A stretch of DNA of 64,000 bases from Cunninghamella blakesleeana (GCA_017871115.1 JAFCIZ010000005.1:4829501-4893500), one strand, 5' to 3'; shown: positions 1 to 16,294, counted from the stretch's first letter. Made by a program: numbers and translations. The notes: generated by a model not told the origin, from the letters alone.

Positions 1-1
1 C

Positions 2-31
2 CCTCGCTTATTGGATTGGTTAGATGAATAG
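2..31 (+). CDS. Possible 3' end of a gene lying left of the window
   Basis: The first bases read in one frame as PRLLDWLDE followed by TAG, and the DNA after it turns at once into low-complexity AT-rich sequence like the 3' flanks of the other genes here. Ten codons are too few to identify a product. It could equally be chance, so this is only a pointer for whoever holds the sequence to the left. Confidence 0.22.
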   Translation, partial: PRLLDWLDE

Positions 32-469
32 ATTATATATATATGTATTGAAAGAAAGAAAAAAAAGAAGAAAAAAAAGAATAGAAAAGTTGATGTAGTT
101 TTATAAAAAAAAATAAAGTGTATTTTTTGTAAAAAGTTTAAATCGGCATATCCGGGATAACGGAAAATTTATATTCCCTTTTTGTACCTTATAAAAAAAT
201 ATCAGAATTTTTTTTTGTTTTTTTTTACTTTCTTTCCATTTTTCTGTAAAAGTCATATTTTATAAATGTGTAAGTGATAATAATAAACTAATTTTTGTAA
301 AATAAAATTATAGATATAATATATATATATATATGTTCGTGTGTGTGGTGTGTATGTGATCACATAATTTATGCTAATTATTTTATTATAATTTATTATT
401 ATCATTTTTTTATATATAGATATTAAAAGTCATTTGGGTCAACATCTACTGGTACAAAAATAAATAAAA
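32..469. other. Intergenic/promoter region of the sphingomyelinase-like gene
   Basis: AT-rich, with A- and T-runs and a short TA microsatellite near 318-333. The only GC-containing patch is at about 137-171 (TTTAAATCGG followed by TCCGGGATAACGG), which resembles the CGG/TTTAAA promoter-like motif described in the findings. No coding potential was seen. Confidence 0.5.
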
Positions 470-2002
470 ATGAATAATCAATTTTTATCTGTTAGTCAAC
501 AAGAGGAAATGCCTTTCACTGAAAGGAGTCATTCACTGCCATTAATAAACAAGCGGCAAAATAAATTTTACGATAATTCAATTCTGGATAAATTCAAAAA
601 AAAAATTAGTGCGACCTTTAGAACTTCGGCGGATAAACGATTAAATTCGGATGACGATTTAAAAGAATTTTTACTTGATGAAAATAAAGAAGATGGTGAT
701 GAAGATGAAGCAACAATTTTTGAATTAGATCATGATATTTTAAATAAATATGGGAATAAAAATAAACATGGGAGGATCAAAAAATATAAACGGATTTGTT
801 TGTGGAGTATATTTTGCTGTATTGGTTTACCTATTGGATTCTTTTTATTGATGACGATTGTTTATGCAATTCTTTTTTATCAACCTACACATATACCTGG
901 ATCCATGGCAATGATAAATAAAACAAATTTAACAGTACCTGCAAGAGTATTGACTTTTAATATATTTATGCGACCGCTTGGTGTGAATAATAATGGCGAT
1001 GATTACAAGGATGAACGTTTGCAATATATTATTAAGGATATATTACCAAATTATGATATTATTGCCTTTCAGGAAGCTTTCGCCTTTGGAAACCATAGAA
1101 TAGATAGATTGATTCAGGAAGCGCAACAAAATTATGGGTTTGATTATATAATGTCACCAAGGCATCAACTTTGGCATTTTGCAGCAGATGGTGGACTATT
1201 ACTTTTATCAAAATACCGTATTGTTACGTCTAATACTTTGGAGTTTCCTAGAGGGATTCATTCAGATCATTTTGCTTATAAAGGTGCTTTACATGGATTA
1301 ATTGAATTGGATGCTACAACAAAAACAATGGTGCATGTTTTTACTTCTCATCTACAAAGCTCTTACCTTAAAAATGGGCAACGAAGTAAAGAAGATGTGT
1401 TAGTACGATTGGAACAATTTTCAAGATTACATCAATTTATACATCAAACGACTCAGGATAATGATAATAATAATAGAAACAAGGAAAACGATACAATGGA
1501 TATTCCAGTTGTTGTTATGGGCGATTTTAATATTGATAGTGCTATACATACTGATTCTATAACTGTTCATTCAAAAAATAGCTCACAGGCTTATACAATG
1601 ATGATGGATGTTTTAATAGGAAATGGAATTCAATCTTCTTATTTTACTGATGATAACGAAAATAATGAAAAATGGTTTATGGATAAGGATTGGAAACTAC
1701 CTTTAATGGATGTCGTTTATGAAACTTATGGTTATCATCCTATCACTTACGCAGATTACAAAATAGATAAAAACAGCGGCTCTATTATTCCGGCCGAAGT
1801 GGCGCTGACAAGTCATGATCAGCTTTTGACGGGACAAAGTATTGATCAATTATTGTGGCTGCCACCATCACCAGTATCTACTAAGAATACATCAAGTGTA
1901 TTGTTATTATCTAATGTAACTATAGAACATTTTTTTGTTGCTAACGAATCTTTTACTCAATTATCTGACCATTACGGAATTAGCTGCCTTTTATCTGTGT
2001 AA
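470..2002 (+). CDS. Membrane-anchored EEP-fold phosphodiesterase, neutral sphingomyelinase-like
   Basis: A 510-residue protein in one uninterrupted exon. Residues 1-105 are hydrophilic and acidic (cytosolic). About 108-137 form one long membrane segment (FCCIGLPIGFFLLMTIVYAI within it). The rest is an endonuclease/exonuclease/phosphatase catalytic domain. Its hallmarks are FNIFMRP (metal-binding Asn), AFQEAF (catalytic Glu), LQSSYL, VVMGDFNID, and a C-terminal SDHYGI (Asp-His pair). This order matches neutral sphingomyelinases and fungal inositol-phosphosphingolipid phospholipases, which release the polar head group from sphingolipids. The single N-terminal anchor differs from yeast Isc1, which has C-terminal membrane segments, so it may be a distinct fungal subfamily. 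EEP domains also act on phosphoinositides, so the substrate is inferred. The start chosen is the first ATG after an AT-rich leader. Confidence 0.75.
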   Translation: MNNQFLSVSQQEEMPFTERSHSLPLINKRQNKFYDNSILDKFKKKISATFRTSADKRLNSDDDLKEFLLDENKEDGDEDEATIFELDHDILNKYGNKNKHGRIKKYKRICLWSIFCCIGLPIGFFLLMTIVYAILFYQPTHIPGSMAMINKTNLTVPARVLTFNIFMRPLGVNNNGDDYKDERLQYIIKDILPNYDIIAFQEAFAFGNHRIDRLIQEAQQNYGFDYIMSPRHQLWHFAADGGLLLLSKYRIVTSNTLEFPRGIHSDHFAYKGALHGLIELDATTKTMVHVFTSHLQSSYLKNGQRSKEDVLVRLEQFSRLHQFIHQTTQDNDNNNRNKENDTMDIPVVVMGDFNIDSAIHTDSITVHSKNSSQAYTMMMDVLIGNGIQSSYFTDDNENNEKWFMDKDWKLPLMDVVYETYGYHPITYADYKIDKNSGSIIPAEVALTSHDQLLTGQSIDQLLWLPPSPVSTKNTSSVLLLSNVTIEHFFVANESFTQLSDHYGISCLLSV

Positions 2003-2722
2003 TTAATACATGTATTCATTTTATTTATATAAAAGGTGAAGTAATTTGCTTTAAATGTGATTATTAAAGTATTTATTAAGTTGATTTATACTTGAATCAA
2101 TAATTTTTATCATTCTGTTATGTTTTTTAATTATTATAATAAAGTAGAGCAAAAAGTAATAATAAAAAAAAAATGAAAAAAATTATATAAAAGAAAAATA
2201 TGCTTAAAAAAGACAAAAAGAAATCGCTATAACAAAGACAAAGAACTATAACATACTTCCTATTTTATTATAATTTTAATATTTTTTTTTTTACTATGTA
2301 TTATGTGTGTGTAGATTTCCTTTTATGGATTCAAAAAATCTACATAATTTACAAGTTATACACAAAAAATTGATCAGCAATGATAGTAAATTAATAAAAA
2401 TAAAATAAAACAAAAATAAAAACAAAAGTACCCAAATTTTTTAATATTGGTTAAAAAGAATAATTATTAAATAAAACAAAAACTACAAATAAAAAATATC
2501 AATGAATAGCGTTGAATTAAATAAATAATGTTCAGTTACATATAATGAAGGCTTCAAACCTTAATATTAATGGAGTTTAAAAAAGTGACTCCAATAATCA
2601 CGAAATTTTTTATTTTTTAAAAAAATATCTTGTTCGCGCATGTCTTTAGCCTCTTCCTTTATTATATATTTTTTTTTTATTATATAAAAAAAAAGTTATA
2701 ATAATAGATATATTTCTCTATC
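2003..2722. other. Intergenic region between the EEP gene and MCM7
   Basis: About 0.7 kb of A/T-rich DNA. It contains a perfect 9-bp inverted repeat (TGTAGATTT at 2310-2318 and AAATCTACA at 2336-2344) and, near MCM7, the CG-rich heptamer TTCGCGC at 2633-2639. No ORF with protein character was seen. Confidence 0.5.
2633..2639 (+). promoter_or_regulatory. CGCG element upstream of MCM7 (E2F/SBF-like)
   Basis: TTCGCGC lies 84-90 bp before the MCM7 start, in DNA where CGCG is very rare. E2F (metazoa, plants) and SBF/MBF (fungi) bind TTCGCG-like sites at G1/S genes, and MCM genes are classical targets. The match is seen in the sequence; the function is inferred. Confidence 0.4.
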
Positions 2723-5771
<3,049 letters not shown>

Positions 5772-6148
5772 AATAAATTATCCACTTTACTATTTTTTCC
5801 TTTAAAAAGGAACATATTTCTTATACACAATTTTTTATTTTTGCTCATACTTTAATCATTTTTTTTTTAAATTATATATATATAAACAGAAAACAAAACA
5901 ACAAAAAAACTGTTAATAAATATATTAATCAACGCAGATTGTAAATACCATAAATCATTATTTTAGAGTTTTTTTTAAAAAAACGGGGTTTTAAAAAAAA
6001 ACAAGGGCAAAAATTTTATACAATAGTTTTTTGACAGCCTCTTTTTTTATTATTTCTTTCTTTTTCACTTTTTAATATATATATATATCTACATATATAT
6101 ATATATAATAATAATAATATTAACGCATTCCTAAATTTGTTCATAATC
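5772..6148. other. Intergenic region between MCM7 and the TrpRS gene
   Basis: AT-rich. It contains the promoter-like motif CGGGGTTTTAAAAAAAA at 5984-6000, about 150-165 bp upstream of the next start codon, and a TA-rich microsatellite near 6075-6108. No ORF with protein character was seen. Confidence 0.5.
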
Positions 6149-7579
6149 ATGTTTAAAGTAAATATATAATGAAAAGGATATATAAATGTACTATACTTTA
6201 TTAATTCAATTGCATTAACTTTTACATTATATTTTTTTATGTACATATAATAGAGAGCCTTTACAACACAAGCTACAAAGCAAAAAATTATATTATCAGG
6301 TATTCAACCAACGGGATCACCTCACTTGGGAAATTATTTGGGTGCTTTGAACAATTGGTCTAAATTGCAAGAACAAAAGGATACATTAAATTATTATATG
6401 GTAGTTGATTTACATGCTATTACTATGCCTCAAGATCCAAAAGTATTAAGACAATCAAAACACGATATGGCCGCTGCTTTATTAGCTTGTGGTATTGATC
6501 CGGAAAGAAGTGTATTATTTGAACAAAGTAAAGTACGTGGGCACGCTGAATTGGCCTGGATTTTTAATTGTTTAACACCTGTAGGTTGGTTAGGTAGAAT
6601 GACACAATGGAAATCGAAAATGGATAAAACTATTACTACTTCTCATGCACAAGTTTTAATGGATACAACTACATCTACGTCAAGTCTTAAAATGGGCTTA
6701 TTTGATTATCCGGTATTACAAGCTGCTGATATATTGATTTATAGGTAATATTTACATGATTATTACTTTTTTTTATATAATTATTAGTTATACCAACATA
6801 TTTATATATTTGTAACTTCTTTTTTATTTTTCTTCGAATTAATAGAGCCACTCATGTCCCCGTTGGAGATGATCAATTACAGCATTTAGAATTAGCCCGT
6901 GATATTGCAAAGCTATTTAACTCTACATACAAACAAAATTATTTTATTAAACCTGAAGTCATCACTCGTAATTATATAAGATAACATAAAAGAAAATATT
7001 CAAGTAAAAAAGAGTTGAATGGGTAAATAAAAATCGCGACGAAGGGGAAAAAAATAAAATTAATTTATTAATCATTATCATCATTATATACCATTTTGTC
7101 CTATCTGTTTAAATGTTTATTTAGCACCATCAACAAAAAGAGTCATGTCTTTAAGGGAGCCAACAAATAAAATGTCTAAAAGCGATCCATCAGATGCAAG
7201 CCGAATTAACCTTTTTGACCCACCTAAATTAATTCAACAAAAAATTCGCAAAGCAGTAACTGATAGTCAGCGTGATATTAGTTTTGACCCTCAATCACGA
7301 CCTGGTGTATCTAATTTGATTAATATATATTCAGCCATACGAGATATATCTATAGAAGATGCTTTAGAGGATTTAAAACAAGCCAACAGCTCACAACAAC
7401 TTAAAGAAATGATATCAGATGCTATCATTACCAGGATTGAACCTATTCAAAAAGAATATGTTAAATTACAGGCGGATCCTATATATGTACAACAAATTTT
7501 GAAAAAGGGGGCTGAAAAGGCACAAGTAGCTGCAAGTCAAACAATGGATCAAGTTTATAAAATTATTGGGTTTAATTAA
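6149..7579 (+). CDS. MSW1: Mitochondrial tryptophanyl-tRNA synthetase
   Basis: Charges mitochondrial tRNA-Trp. Four exons: 6149-6157, 6254-6744, 6846-6967, 7125-7579, giving 358 residues. The class I signatures are [16 protein letters not shown] (the HIGH equivalent is HLGN) and [10 protein letters not shown] (KMSKS loop). The bacterial-type body ([35 protein letters not shown]) places it with organellar rather than cytosolic eukaryotic TrpRS. The N-terminus [11 protein letters not shown] is basic and hydroxylated, like a mitochondrial presequence. The first exon (ATG TTT AAA, 3 codons before a GT donor at 6158) is inferred: it is the nearest upstream ATG that gives an in-phase GT-AG intron and keeps the presequence. 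The rest is secure. Confidence 0.93.
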
Positions 7580-8528
7580 TAACTCGTTTGGGATAGATAC
7601 TGATTAATTGTAATTTGACTACCTTTGATTATTATATTAAAAAAAGAGTACAATAGGTGATGATTCATTTACTTAGTTATTATTATTTATTCCATCTGTG
7701 AGTAGTTAGACTATTGTATTTTTAAATAATAATAAAAGCGTTGAAGTTATTTTATGGAGTTTGAAAAATCGGCTATTTTTTTATTTTTGCAGAAATAATC
7801 TAATCGCCTATGCATCAATACTTGATTCATATTTTAAAAACCGTTAATTCATAAAGAAAAAAAATTGGATTAAAAAGAAAAGTTATATAAAAACAGTATA
7901 CTTTTAATTAATTATAACGTATTATTTATTAATTTTCTATCTACGTTTTATAACATCATCATAACTGATGATGAAAAATTACAATAGACTATTTTATTTT
8001 ATTTTTGATCTCAGAAAATAAATTAAAATGATCGTCTTGACCACATAATAAGTAATGATAATCTATATGAATAAAATGTTGTACAGGTTAAAGATTAGTA
8101 TTTATAGTAATAACAATTTATCAATTCATCTATTTTTTGAAAAGTAATATAATGTGTATATTAATTGAAACTATAAATGGAAGAAAGGATTACCTTATTG
8201 GATTAAAATATCATAGTTTAAAAAATTGTATAAACTTAAAAAATATTATTTGTGTGTGTGTGTAACGACTTTCAAAAATTATAATTTTTTCGCTCTTTGC
8301 TACTTTGCTTCCCTATTTTTTTTTTTTTTCTTTCTCTCTTTCTCTCTTTCCCTCTCACTTTTTTTATTTTTTTATTTTTGTACTCTCCCTTTACTTCTCC
8401 ATTCCTTTCCTTTTAATTAGTCCTAAGAGACTCTCTCTTTTTATTCTTTGCTTTTTTTTTCTTTTCTTTTTAATATATAAAAATATATATATTATTATTT
8501 TTTTGTCATCTTATGAAATAGTTTCCTA
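7580..8528. other. Intergenic region with polypyrimidine leader
   Basis: The first 650 bases are AT-rich, with no ORF of protein character. From about 8310 to 8460 the sense strand is a long C/T-rich tract ending just before the ATG at 8529. Such tracts sit directly upstream of many genes in this window on the coding strand and probably mark the transcription start zone. Confidence 0.45.
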
Positions 8529-11500
8529 ATGTTTTCTTCCATCTTTAAAACACGAAAAAAATTCTTTAAAGTCGTTTTAATACTTTTATTTATTCTTACT
8601 TTAACGTCATGGTTAACATCAATCTATCTCAGTACTAGTATGCAAGCCAGTAATGAAAGTATTATTCCAACACCTCCAGCACCTCCTTTTGAACTATCAA
8701 AAACAACCGACTTTTCATATTCGACTATTTGGAACAAAGGTATAGCTATATATTATTTTAAAAAGACATCAGGAATTTTTATAAATATACATAATTCTTC
8801 TTTTTTTCTAGTTATTAATATATATTATTCATTTTTTTATTTTATTTTAGTTTATTGGATCCAAAAGCGACAATATAATCTTAATATTCAAAATAGTCAA
8901 CCTGAACAATCTTTTTTACAACAATTACAAAGTTATGAAGTTTCTGGCCACAATACAGAAGAATTAAATAAACTTTTAAATCAATTACCGCCACAAACTA
9001 TAAATAGTAACAACAACAATAATAATAATACTATTACAGCTATTACTCATATAACTAATAAGCAGTCGATAGAAAAACAGCTCAATTCATTATTATCACA
9101 AACAATGTCTTTAAAAGAAATATGGGTTATATGCTTCGCTGATTTATATTCAACAATGGATTTATACGCTGATAAGTATCGATCATCCAACTTGAAAATC
9201 CAAATATTTATTGAAAAGGATCATCAAAAAAAGACAACAACAACTTATCCTACTCATAGTGCAGGGGCAACAGATTGGCTCTATTATTTATCTCAAGTAA
9301 AAACAGATTATGTGTGGATATTAGAAGATGGTATTATTCCAAGTAATGATTATCTTAAAACAATTTATAGTCTTTTACAAACGGATCAATACAAAAATGC
9401 TCTGCTTGGATCTCATGCTTCGCTTTTACCTTCTAATATTTACAATACTGATAATGGCAATGATAAAGATTCATCCATGGCTTCTATTCATTGTTTGCCA
9501 TTTGCTTTTCATTTTTTACCAAAGGTAACTCAAAATGTAGATATGATTCATCATACTTGGTTTTTGCGTTCTTCATGGATTCCTTATTTACTGATGGATA
9601 AACGGTCGGACGCATTATCATCTCCTTTATCTTATTATATAAGCCAATCATTATATATCTATGCAAGCATTCCATCAATTGTGATTCCCCCAATGGATTT
9701 GGCACCACCTTCATTCTCATCGTCGTCATCATCTTCTCTCAATACAACACCACTTTTATCTATCAAAAAATTATCAAATGTTATTTCATGTAATAGCATC
9801 ACAGATATTTACCGACATTCAACTTCATGGAAACGTATTCTATCCTTACGCTCAAACCCTACAGCTTATGATCATCGATTACGTACACTCATGTCACCAA
9901 ATGGATCACCATCGGTTTTATTTTTTATTAATGGACTTTTGGAAGCGAAGACTTTATTCCCTTTAATATGTCGATTTGATAAAAAAATACCAGTACACGT
10001 TGTCGTAACGGGAGAAAAAAAAGGTTTATCTGGTGATATGTTATCAACTATACTAAAAACATCCAACTGTACCTCCGACACTATTATTCATGATCTTGAT
10101 TTATACACTGTGATGAATTCATTGGAATTATCCAACCATGTATCTCTTACTTTAGAGCCCATCATTCAAGCAATACAACCACGTTTATTTTTCCATTTGA
10201 GAGATGATGCACCTTTATTCAATTCCTTGGATACAATGGCAAAAATACATCATTTGACAACAATTCAATTACATTCCAAGGATGTACAGCACGCATTATG
10301 GATAACTAAGTTACCTATAGAGGCATTACAATGTAAGTTTATATCTATTGTTTATATAGTTTATATTATTTTTGTTATCTACATAAGTGTGTAAAAAGTT
10401 ATAAAAAGTGTAGTATTTATACTTGGTTTAACCTTAATTTTATTTTCGAAATTGTTCTTACTAGACTGGAATAGGGTTAATATTAATTTAATAGCTATTA
10501 CTGATCGTCGTCCCCATTCATTATCTCGATTATTTAACTCGCTTAACCATGCAACTTATTTTGATGATAAAGTGGATATAACAATACATATGGAGCAAAC
10601 AGCTGATCGTGTAACAAAATTGTTCGTCAACAGTTTTAATTGGAAATATGGTTTAAAATCAGTTCGTCATCGTATCCGTAAAGGCGGTTTGATGCCCGCT
10701 ATTATTGAATCTTGGTATCCTAGCGATAACCACAGTTACGGGGTATTGTTAGAAGATGATATTGAAGTGTCACCATTATTTTATGCTTGGATTAAATACA
10801 ATATATTACATTACCGTTACAGTGTAAAAAATGTGAAAGGGTCTCAATGGATATATGGAATCAGTCTTTACTCACCAAGAAACTTGGAATTATTACCAGA
10901 TGGAAGAAAGGAATTTGATCCTAATGAAGTACTATTAAAATCGTTCCCTCCACGTACCCCTTATGCTAGTCAAGTACCTTGTAGTTGGGGTGCTGTTTAT
11001 TTCCCTGAACATTGGCGCGAATTCCATCAATATTTAACTAGTCGTCTCTTGGATTTAAATTCACCCTCACCACGTCTTAAAATTACCGTACCCAAAAGTA
11101 GATCATCCCGATGGAAAAAATCGTGGAAGAAGTATTTTATTGAAATGGTTTATTTACGCGCTTATGTTATGATTTATCCTAATTTTCAAGACTTTGAATC
11201 CTTTTCCACCAACCATTTAGAATTTGGTACACATATTAAACATGAAAGAGCACAAATGGCGATTAATTCTTTTGTTGTGCCTCTAATGCAACGTGATACA
11301 ATTATGGATCAATTGCCTCATCATCAATTACCTGATTTTAAAGAATTACCATTCATGGATTTATGGGGAAATTTGAAAACCCACCGCGAATTGGATCAAA
11401 TAGGTGAAGAATGGCATCGTCATGTCTCTTCTTGTATTCGACAGCCTGGGAAATATAATCCTCAAGATTTACTCTGTCCGTTATATCGTGGAAATAGTAC

Positions 11501-11825
11501 AATAAACAATAATAATAATAATAATCAGCTTAAACTTAAATCACCACTTCCTATAAATAATCAAGCATCAATGGCTGGTATAGCCATAAAGAATGATGAT
11601 GGTGATTATGAAAAAATGAAAAATGATAATGTCAACAACAGAGATAATAATAATAAAAATATACTTGATACGGATGGAGGGGAAGATATGTCAATTTCTT
11701 TGGACGTAGCAAAAATGACAACCATTGCTATTGATCATGACAATGAAGATGATGAAATGAAAGATCTTGAAGCAAGCTGGGAAGTTTTGACTCAATTAGG
11801 GAAGCAGCTTCAATCTCACTTCTAA
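8529..11825 (+). CDS. Large type II membrane glycosyltransferase-like protein, two GT-A-like halves
   Basis: Exons 8529-8739, 8851-10332 and 10465-11825 join in phase to 1017 residues. A basic N-terminus (FKTRKKFFK) precedes one membrane segment (about 15-33), so the bulk is predicted lumenal. The first half holds a nucleotide-sugar-transferase-like segment with VKTDYVWILEDGIIP. The second half begins NLIAITDRRPHSLSRLFNSL and contains YGVLLEDDIEVSPLFYAW, a DxD-type acidic cluster in the expected place for GT-A folds, and VPCSWGAVYFPEHWREF. The acidic tail is rich in Asn and Asp. The donor sugar and acceptor cannot be read from the sequence; a Golgi role in glycan synthesis is inferred. Intron 1 is a multiple of three and has no stop, so it could be retained. 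No standard gene name is recognised. Confidence 0.72.
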
Positions 11826-12301
11826 ATATGTTTTTGACTATTTTTCTCGTTATAGATATACGTACATACTTATTAATATTTTTTTTTTTCTCATTTTTTT
11901 TAATACATGCATATATTTTTTTTATTATCATTATACTTTATTTTTAAAAGAAATTGTATTTATCTTTATTATTATTTTATCAAATATTTTTTGTTTACCC
12001 TATTTTTATTTTTTATTTTTTATTTCATATATATATATATAAGTTTATTTTTCCTTTTTTTCTAGTAACCAACCTGTTTTTTTAAAAAAATAAGCATAAT
12101 TTTTGTATATTTTACTATTTTAATTCTTAATATATTACTGCTAACTCAAATGATCTAATAAAACATGCTCTCAAAAAAAAATAACTCCGATTTTTTTTTT
12201 TTTCTAGTCAATTTAATTCCTCATTTTTTTTTTCTTTTTTCCTTTTTCTCTTTCCGTTTTATAATTATTTTTTACCCATATTATTTATCTAGTAATATAT
12301 C
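11826..12301. other. Intergenic region upstream of the SNW/SKIP gene
   Basis: T-rich sequence grading into a polypyrimidine tract (about 12190-12260) just before the start codon at 12302. No ORF with protein character was seen. Confidence 0.45.
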
Positions 12302-14561
12302 ATGGCAACTTTATCAAGGTAAATCCATTTATTTATTTTTACTAAATTAATACTTTTAAAATGAGTATTTATTATTACTATTATTTTTTAAAAAAAATAT
12401 ACGAAAAGATTGTGATTATAATATAGTAAACAACACTATATTATTTGTGTAAAATGATCATAGATTAAAAAGAAAATATATAAATAAATAAACATCACTA
12501 ATCATATATAATTTTATATATTTTTATTCGTTTATTATATTTCAACAGTTTATTACCTAAGCCAAGACATTCAATAAACACAACAACTAATGACAATATC
12601 AGTAAATCAAATGGAAAATCACAGTTAAATCAATTAGTCAGTACTCGATCAGTCACTATTCCTCCATATGGTCAACGAAGTACATTTAAACCTCGATTTC
12701 CTGAAGATTTTGGTAATGGTGGTGCTTTCCCCGAAATCAATATAGTACAATACCCATTAGACATGGGGCGTAAAAAATCTAAAGCAACAGAAACAAAAGG
12801 TGGTACATTAACTTTACAAGTAGATAGAGATGGCAATGTAGCCTATGATGATATAGCTAGACAAGGACATAAAGAAGATCGTATTGTACATACTTCACTC
12901 AAAGATTTAATACCAATGAAAGAAAGAAAGGATATGGATGTGGATAAATTAGTAATGGATCGACCTAGTGAAGAAGAAGTATTATCTGTAGCAGAAAAAA
13001 CAAAACAAGCTTTAGAAAAAATTGTTCAAGGCAAAATCAAAGCGGCTCAACCAAAAAATGTTGTTTCTACAAGTGGTGGCACCAATAAAGATCCTACTTA
13101 TATTCGTTATACACCCTCTCAAGTCCAAGGTAACGATTCACTTAATTCTGGTGCTAAACAACGTATTATTCGTATGGTAGATGCTCCTGTGGACCCAATG
13201 GCACCTCCAAGTTTTCTACATAAAAAGGTTCCTCGTGGCCCTCCTTCTCCACCTGCTCCCGTCATGCATTCTCCTCCTCGTAAATTATCAGCTAAAGAAC
13301 AAGCAGAATGGGTCATTCCTCCATGTATTTCCAATTGGAAAAATACTAAAGGGTATACTATTCCTTTGGACAAACGTCTTGCTGCTGATGGTCGTGGGTT
13401 ACAAGAATTAACTATTAATGATAACTTTGCTAAATTTTCAGAAGCCTTATATGCTGCTGATCGTCATGCTCGTGAAGAAGTACGCCAACGGAACTTGATG
13501 CAACAAAAATTGGCTCAAAAGGAAAAAGATGCTGAAGAAGAAAAATTACGTCAATTAGCTCAAAAAGCTAGAGAAGAAAGGTAAAAAAAAAAAAAGATAA
13601 AAGGAAAAAATCGACATACCAGCAGTCTATTCTGTTACAAATATTTGTTAGCTAATTATTATTATTATTATTATTATTATATAAAATAGATCTGGTTTTA
13701 AATCATCGACTACAGCAGAACCTTCTTCACCAACAGTACCTTCTAATCGACCCACAGCAGCTTCACTTATGCCTGATTATGATTCTTCTGATTCCTCTGA
13801 TGCATCTGATAGTGAGAATGATAGTGATGATGATAAAAAATCAAGCTCTAAAATTGATAAAAGTCTTAGAGAAGAAGATGAAAAACAAGCTCGTGAACGT
13901 GAACGTATTAGACGAGAACGCCAAAAACAACGTGAACGTGAAATGAGAATGAAACATATGGGTACAGAAGCTAAAGCAAAACATTTAGCCAAGTAAGTAG
14001 TAGAATTCATCACATTATGACTGATATAACAAAAAAATATCTATTTATTTATTTTTACTTGATATTATTATTAGGGAACATGGACGTGATATATCTGAAA
14101 AGATTGCTCTTGGGCTTGCAAAACCATCTGCTAGTAAAGAAAGCATGTATGACGCAAGATTATTTAATCAATCTGAAGGCATATCATCTGGGTTTAAGAG
14201 TGACGAATCATATAGTTTATATGACAAACCATTATTTAATCAAACATCATCTTCCATTTATAAATTCAAAGGCAATCAAAACGATGATGATATTCTTGGC
14301 AGTACAGATGTAAATCAATTAGAAAAAGCCATTCATCATGATAAATTTGGTGTCAAACGTGGATTTAAAGGTGCTGAAGGTGGATCTGGATCTTCAAGTG
14401 GACCTGTTGAATTTGAAAGAGAAACTGTGAAAGCAGCACCTCGGGCCAATAAGGATGCTGATAAAGATGTTTTTGGTTTAGATACATTTTTGAATAAGGC
14501 AAAGAAAGGAAAACGTGCTAGGGATAGTGGTGATGAAGACGATGAAAGACGAAAGCGATAA
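12302..14561 (+). CDS. PRP45: SNW domain protein (SKIP/Prp45), spliceosome component
   Basis: Component of the activated spliceosome (NTC-related), also a transcription coregulator in animals. Four exons: 12302-12318, 12549-13580, 13690-13992, 14075-14561, giving 612 residues. Exon 1 encodes only MATLS plus two bases; the N-terminus MATLSSLLPKP mirrors SKIP. The diagnostic core ISNWKNTKGYTIPLDKRLAA holds the S-N-W motif and is near-identical across eukaryotes; YGQRSTFKPR and PSYIRYTPSQ-like PTYIRYTPSQ flank it. After it comes a charged Arg/Glu helix, a Ser/Asp-rich segment (PDYDSSDSSDASDSEND), a second R/E-rich helix with EHGRDISEKIALGLA, and a basic C-terminus. SKIP from filamentous fungi and animals has this full layout; budding-yeast Prp45 is shorter. 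Confidence is high because the core is so conserved. Confidence 0.96.
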
Positions 14562-14652
14562 AATGAACATATGTAAATCTGCTTATTACTCTATTATAAA
14601 TACTATCATTTTTTTTTATTTTTTGTTAATTTTATTTTTTTATTTTATTTAA

Positions 14653-14706
<54 letters not shown>

Positions 14707-14991
14707 CATGAACGCTATTTTTTTTAGTACATTTTCAATATTTTAAGAATAAAAGTCAAATCATATAACTCATAAAAATCGTATTTTTATATGTTTGCAG
14801 ATATCAAAAAAAAAAAAAATCGGCATTTAAAAAATAATTAAAGATTATTTTATTTATGGAAACTTTTTTTTGTTACTCTCTCTCACTTTTTTATAAAAAT
14901 AAAATAAAAAATAAAGTAATACTAACAATAGCGATAGTAATATACATACACATATACATATATATATATACACTGAATACCTATATAAATT
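14562..14991. repeat. Intergenic region with a (TA)23 microsatellite
   Basis: Holds an uninterrupted TA dinucleotide run at 14657-14702 (46 nt), an A-run at 14806-14819 and the promoter-like motif CGGCATTTAAAAAA at 14821-14834, which is 158-171 bp upstream of the next ATG. Confidence 0.7.
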
Positions 14992-15963
<972 letters not shown>

Positions 15964-16260
15964 ATGTACTATACTTGATGGTAAAAAAAAAAAAAAAAAT
16001 GTACATACAGTTTAGAAAGAATATTGATTACCATTGCATTTGTTTTTATTTTCATTTTTATTATTAAAAAACATCTAATCACAAACATCACTTATTTAAT
16101 ATGTGGAATAAATTATTTTGGAAATAAAAAAATAACTTTACATATATGAGATAAACTATATATACCATAGATAATTATACTAAATGTATATGTATATTTA
16201 ATTTAATAATAATAATAATAGAATTAGAAAATATTTTTTGTTTTTTATTATTAATGGAAT

Positions 16261-16294
<34 letters not shown>

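Noticed and set aside
8226..8529. Overlapping Phe/Leu/Ser-rich ORFs
   Set aside because: They are translations of the polypyrimidine leader before the glycosyltransferase gene, not proteins.
14657..14702. (TA)23 as a possible transposon target or terminal element
   Set aside because: No terminal inverted repeats or transposase sequence nearby; a simple microsatellite explains it.
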